Assembly (NCBI GenBank): GCA_903813345.2
Contig: CAIIXF020000009.1
Location: 6,940,030-7,004,029, forward strand
Direction of reading: 5' to 3'
Source: Owenia fusiformis
Taxonomy: Eukaryota > Annelida > Polychaeta > Sabellida > Oweniidae
Length of the DNA: 64,000 bases
The notes beneath the pieces are model-generated. The model ran no database searches and had not been told where the DNA came from. It saw nothing but the letters and a program-made list of their open reading frames with translations. A program made the position numbers and the translations under genes. Positions 62,617-64,000 of the stretch are shown piece after piece (the stretch's first letter is position 1; each line of letters starts with the position of its first letter).

Positions 62617-62844
62617 CAGGGTTCTCACCAGGAAATATTTAGGGTGTGGTGATAATATCTTCAGAATAACCGTTCAATCGTGATAAATCATATTTATGTT
62701 ATGTTTTATCCTTTTTACATGCTATTATTGTATCTTCAGTCAAGTTTAGACTGTGAAAACAGTCATGATTTGCCAATAGGGTGTGGAGGGAGCTAAATAG
62801 AGTGTGGTGCTGCGCCACAGTCTAAAAGCCTGGCGAGAGCCCTG
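62617..62844. mobile_element. 228-bp MITE with CAGGGTTCTCACCAGG ends
   Basis: Left end CAGGGTTCTCACCAGG and inverted right end CAGGGCTCTCGCCAGG. ACTTA is duplicated at 62612-62616 and 62845-62849. The GGGTGTGGTG phrase recurs inside. Confidence 0.85.
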
Positions 62845-63411
62845 ACTTACAATTAGTCATATAAATCTGACCCTCGTATGATGTTATTTGTTGTTATTTT
62901 TCCTGATTTGGATATTTATTTTTTCTTATTTTCTTGCATACGAGGGTCATACACACTAGCGCTTATATATTGTGTGAATTGCTTTCCTGGCATGTCTTCC
63001 CAACCAAATTCACACAAATGATAAATTAATTTCTTTGCTTCAACTATAAAGTATTTAATCTTACCTAAGGCAAGTAAAACGCTTGGTAATTGAAGAAATA
63101 TAAGCACACTGCTAAATTTTAAAATTTTCTCATTTTGCCTACCAAGGTCACTTCCGGGTTAATCTGATAGTCTAGATGTAAAACTATATCAAACGAAATC
63201 ATAAGTATTTGTTACACGAAGATTCAGTTGAAAGGGAAGCAGTGTCATGTTGTTAAGAAGGGAAGTTATTTGGAAAAGTTATTGTTTCAAAATGAGAAAA
63301 GTAATAAGTAGCAGAGAACGGCTTTAGAATCGATCTCTGTGTAATAAATAATTATGATTCCTTTTCGATACATGTTATACATTTAGACTACCGGAAACAA
63401 CATTCAGCAAC

Positions 63412-63483
63412 ATGGCGGGCGATAATGAAAATATAATTCAATTGATTATATTTCGACAATTATCAAGCGTTTTACATGTCTAA
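63412..63483 (+). other. Possible first exon of a gene continuing beyond the window
   Basis: AACATGGCGGGCG is a typical animal translation-start context at 63412. That frame runs 23 codons and stops with TAA just before a good donor (CTAAG then GTAAGATT, GT at 63484). Alternatively ATGTCTAAG at 63476 places a start codon in frame with the donor. The surrounding 63120-63480 looks promoter-like. Weak without transcript data. Confidence 0.3.
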
Positions 63484-64000
63484 GGTAAGATTTAACACTT
63501 TGACGTTGGAGCTAAATAATTACGTGATAATTTGTGTGACTTTGGTTAGTATGGTAACTATGGTTACAGAGACAGGCCAGAAAAGCGTTTACCACAATTT
63601 GTTCCATATAATATCTACGACCGTGTATGCAAAGAAAATGATAAAAAATAAATATCCAAATAAGAACAAGGAATATCGAAGAACAGCATACAACGGTCGG
63701 ATTTATATGACTAACTTACAATCTGACCGTTTTTTTTATTTCTTCAAGAGTGACAGTGCGATTTGCTAAGGGAAACCAAAAGTGAATTCAGTTTTTCCAA
63801 AGAAACATCTGGCGAAATATGCAACTGTTAAACTTTGGCAAAGCATACTGTAAACTGGTTTAACTGCAGTCTGCACTAAATGACTGCTGGAATGTGTTGC
63901 TGATATCCTGCTGTCAAAAGTTTACTCCCAAAATTCATCATAACAAAAAACAAGCTTCTTTGAAAATATATAGTAAAATAAGTACATTCAAATTGTTCTT

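Overview
This is a window of animal nuclear DNA, AT-rich and full of introns and short transposon remnants. Two genes are recognisable with confidence from exon-by-exon protein similarity, with phase-consistent GT/AG splice sites throughout. The repeats are mainly non-autonomous DNA transposons and minisatellites of a kind common in marine invertebrates. I therefore infer a non-vertebrate metazoan, probably a lophotrochozoan or invertebrate deuterostome, but cannot name the species. No prokaryotic gene organisation, CRISPR array, rRNA or tRNA was seen.

Layout. (1) 1910-10980, plus strand: a RASGEF1-type Ras-family guanine nucleotide exchange factor in 13 exons (457 codons from the chosen ATG), followed by repeat-rich 3' flank. 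(2) 16784-17596, minus strand: a 270-residue two-pass membrane protein with an Arg/His-rich N-terminus and two PPxY motifs. (3) 18260-21300: minisatellite and MITE cluster. (4) 21485-24862: a 3.4-kb inverted (fold-back) copy of a transposon-borne gene with a PIN-like acidic motif and a C-terminal cysteine-rich CXC-like domain, broken in one arm. (5) 27546-53916, minus strand: a bifunctional PAPS synthase gene (APS kinase fused to ATP sulfurylase) in 14 exons, 620 residues, complete. (6) 54000-64000: upstream flank with several DNA transposon remnants, two of which have CAC-beginning ends and 5-bp target duplications, and a possible first exon near 63412.

The most unusual pattern is that several tandem repeats are built on splice junctions. 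Intron 11 of the PAPS synthase gene carries 11 further copies of the exon 12 acceptor plus the first 21 codons of that exon, at about 109-bp spacing. Intron 9 carries three further copies of the exon 10 acceptor and its first codons. In the RASGEF1 gene, exon 4 with its donor has a decayed tandem copy whose donor looks stronger than the real one, and exons 7, 10 and 11 have related arrays at their boundaries. The transposon landscape also preserves clear insertion histories: a TTAA-type element beside its own empty site, and two cases of one MITE nested inside another.

The RASGEF1 and PAPS synthase genes lie tail to tail about 17 kb apart. From memory, human PAPSS1/RASGEF1B are both on chromosome 4 and PAPSS2/RASGEF1A both on chromosome 10, so the linkage may be ancient.
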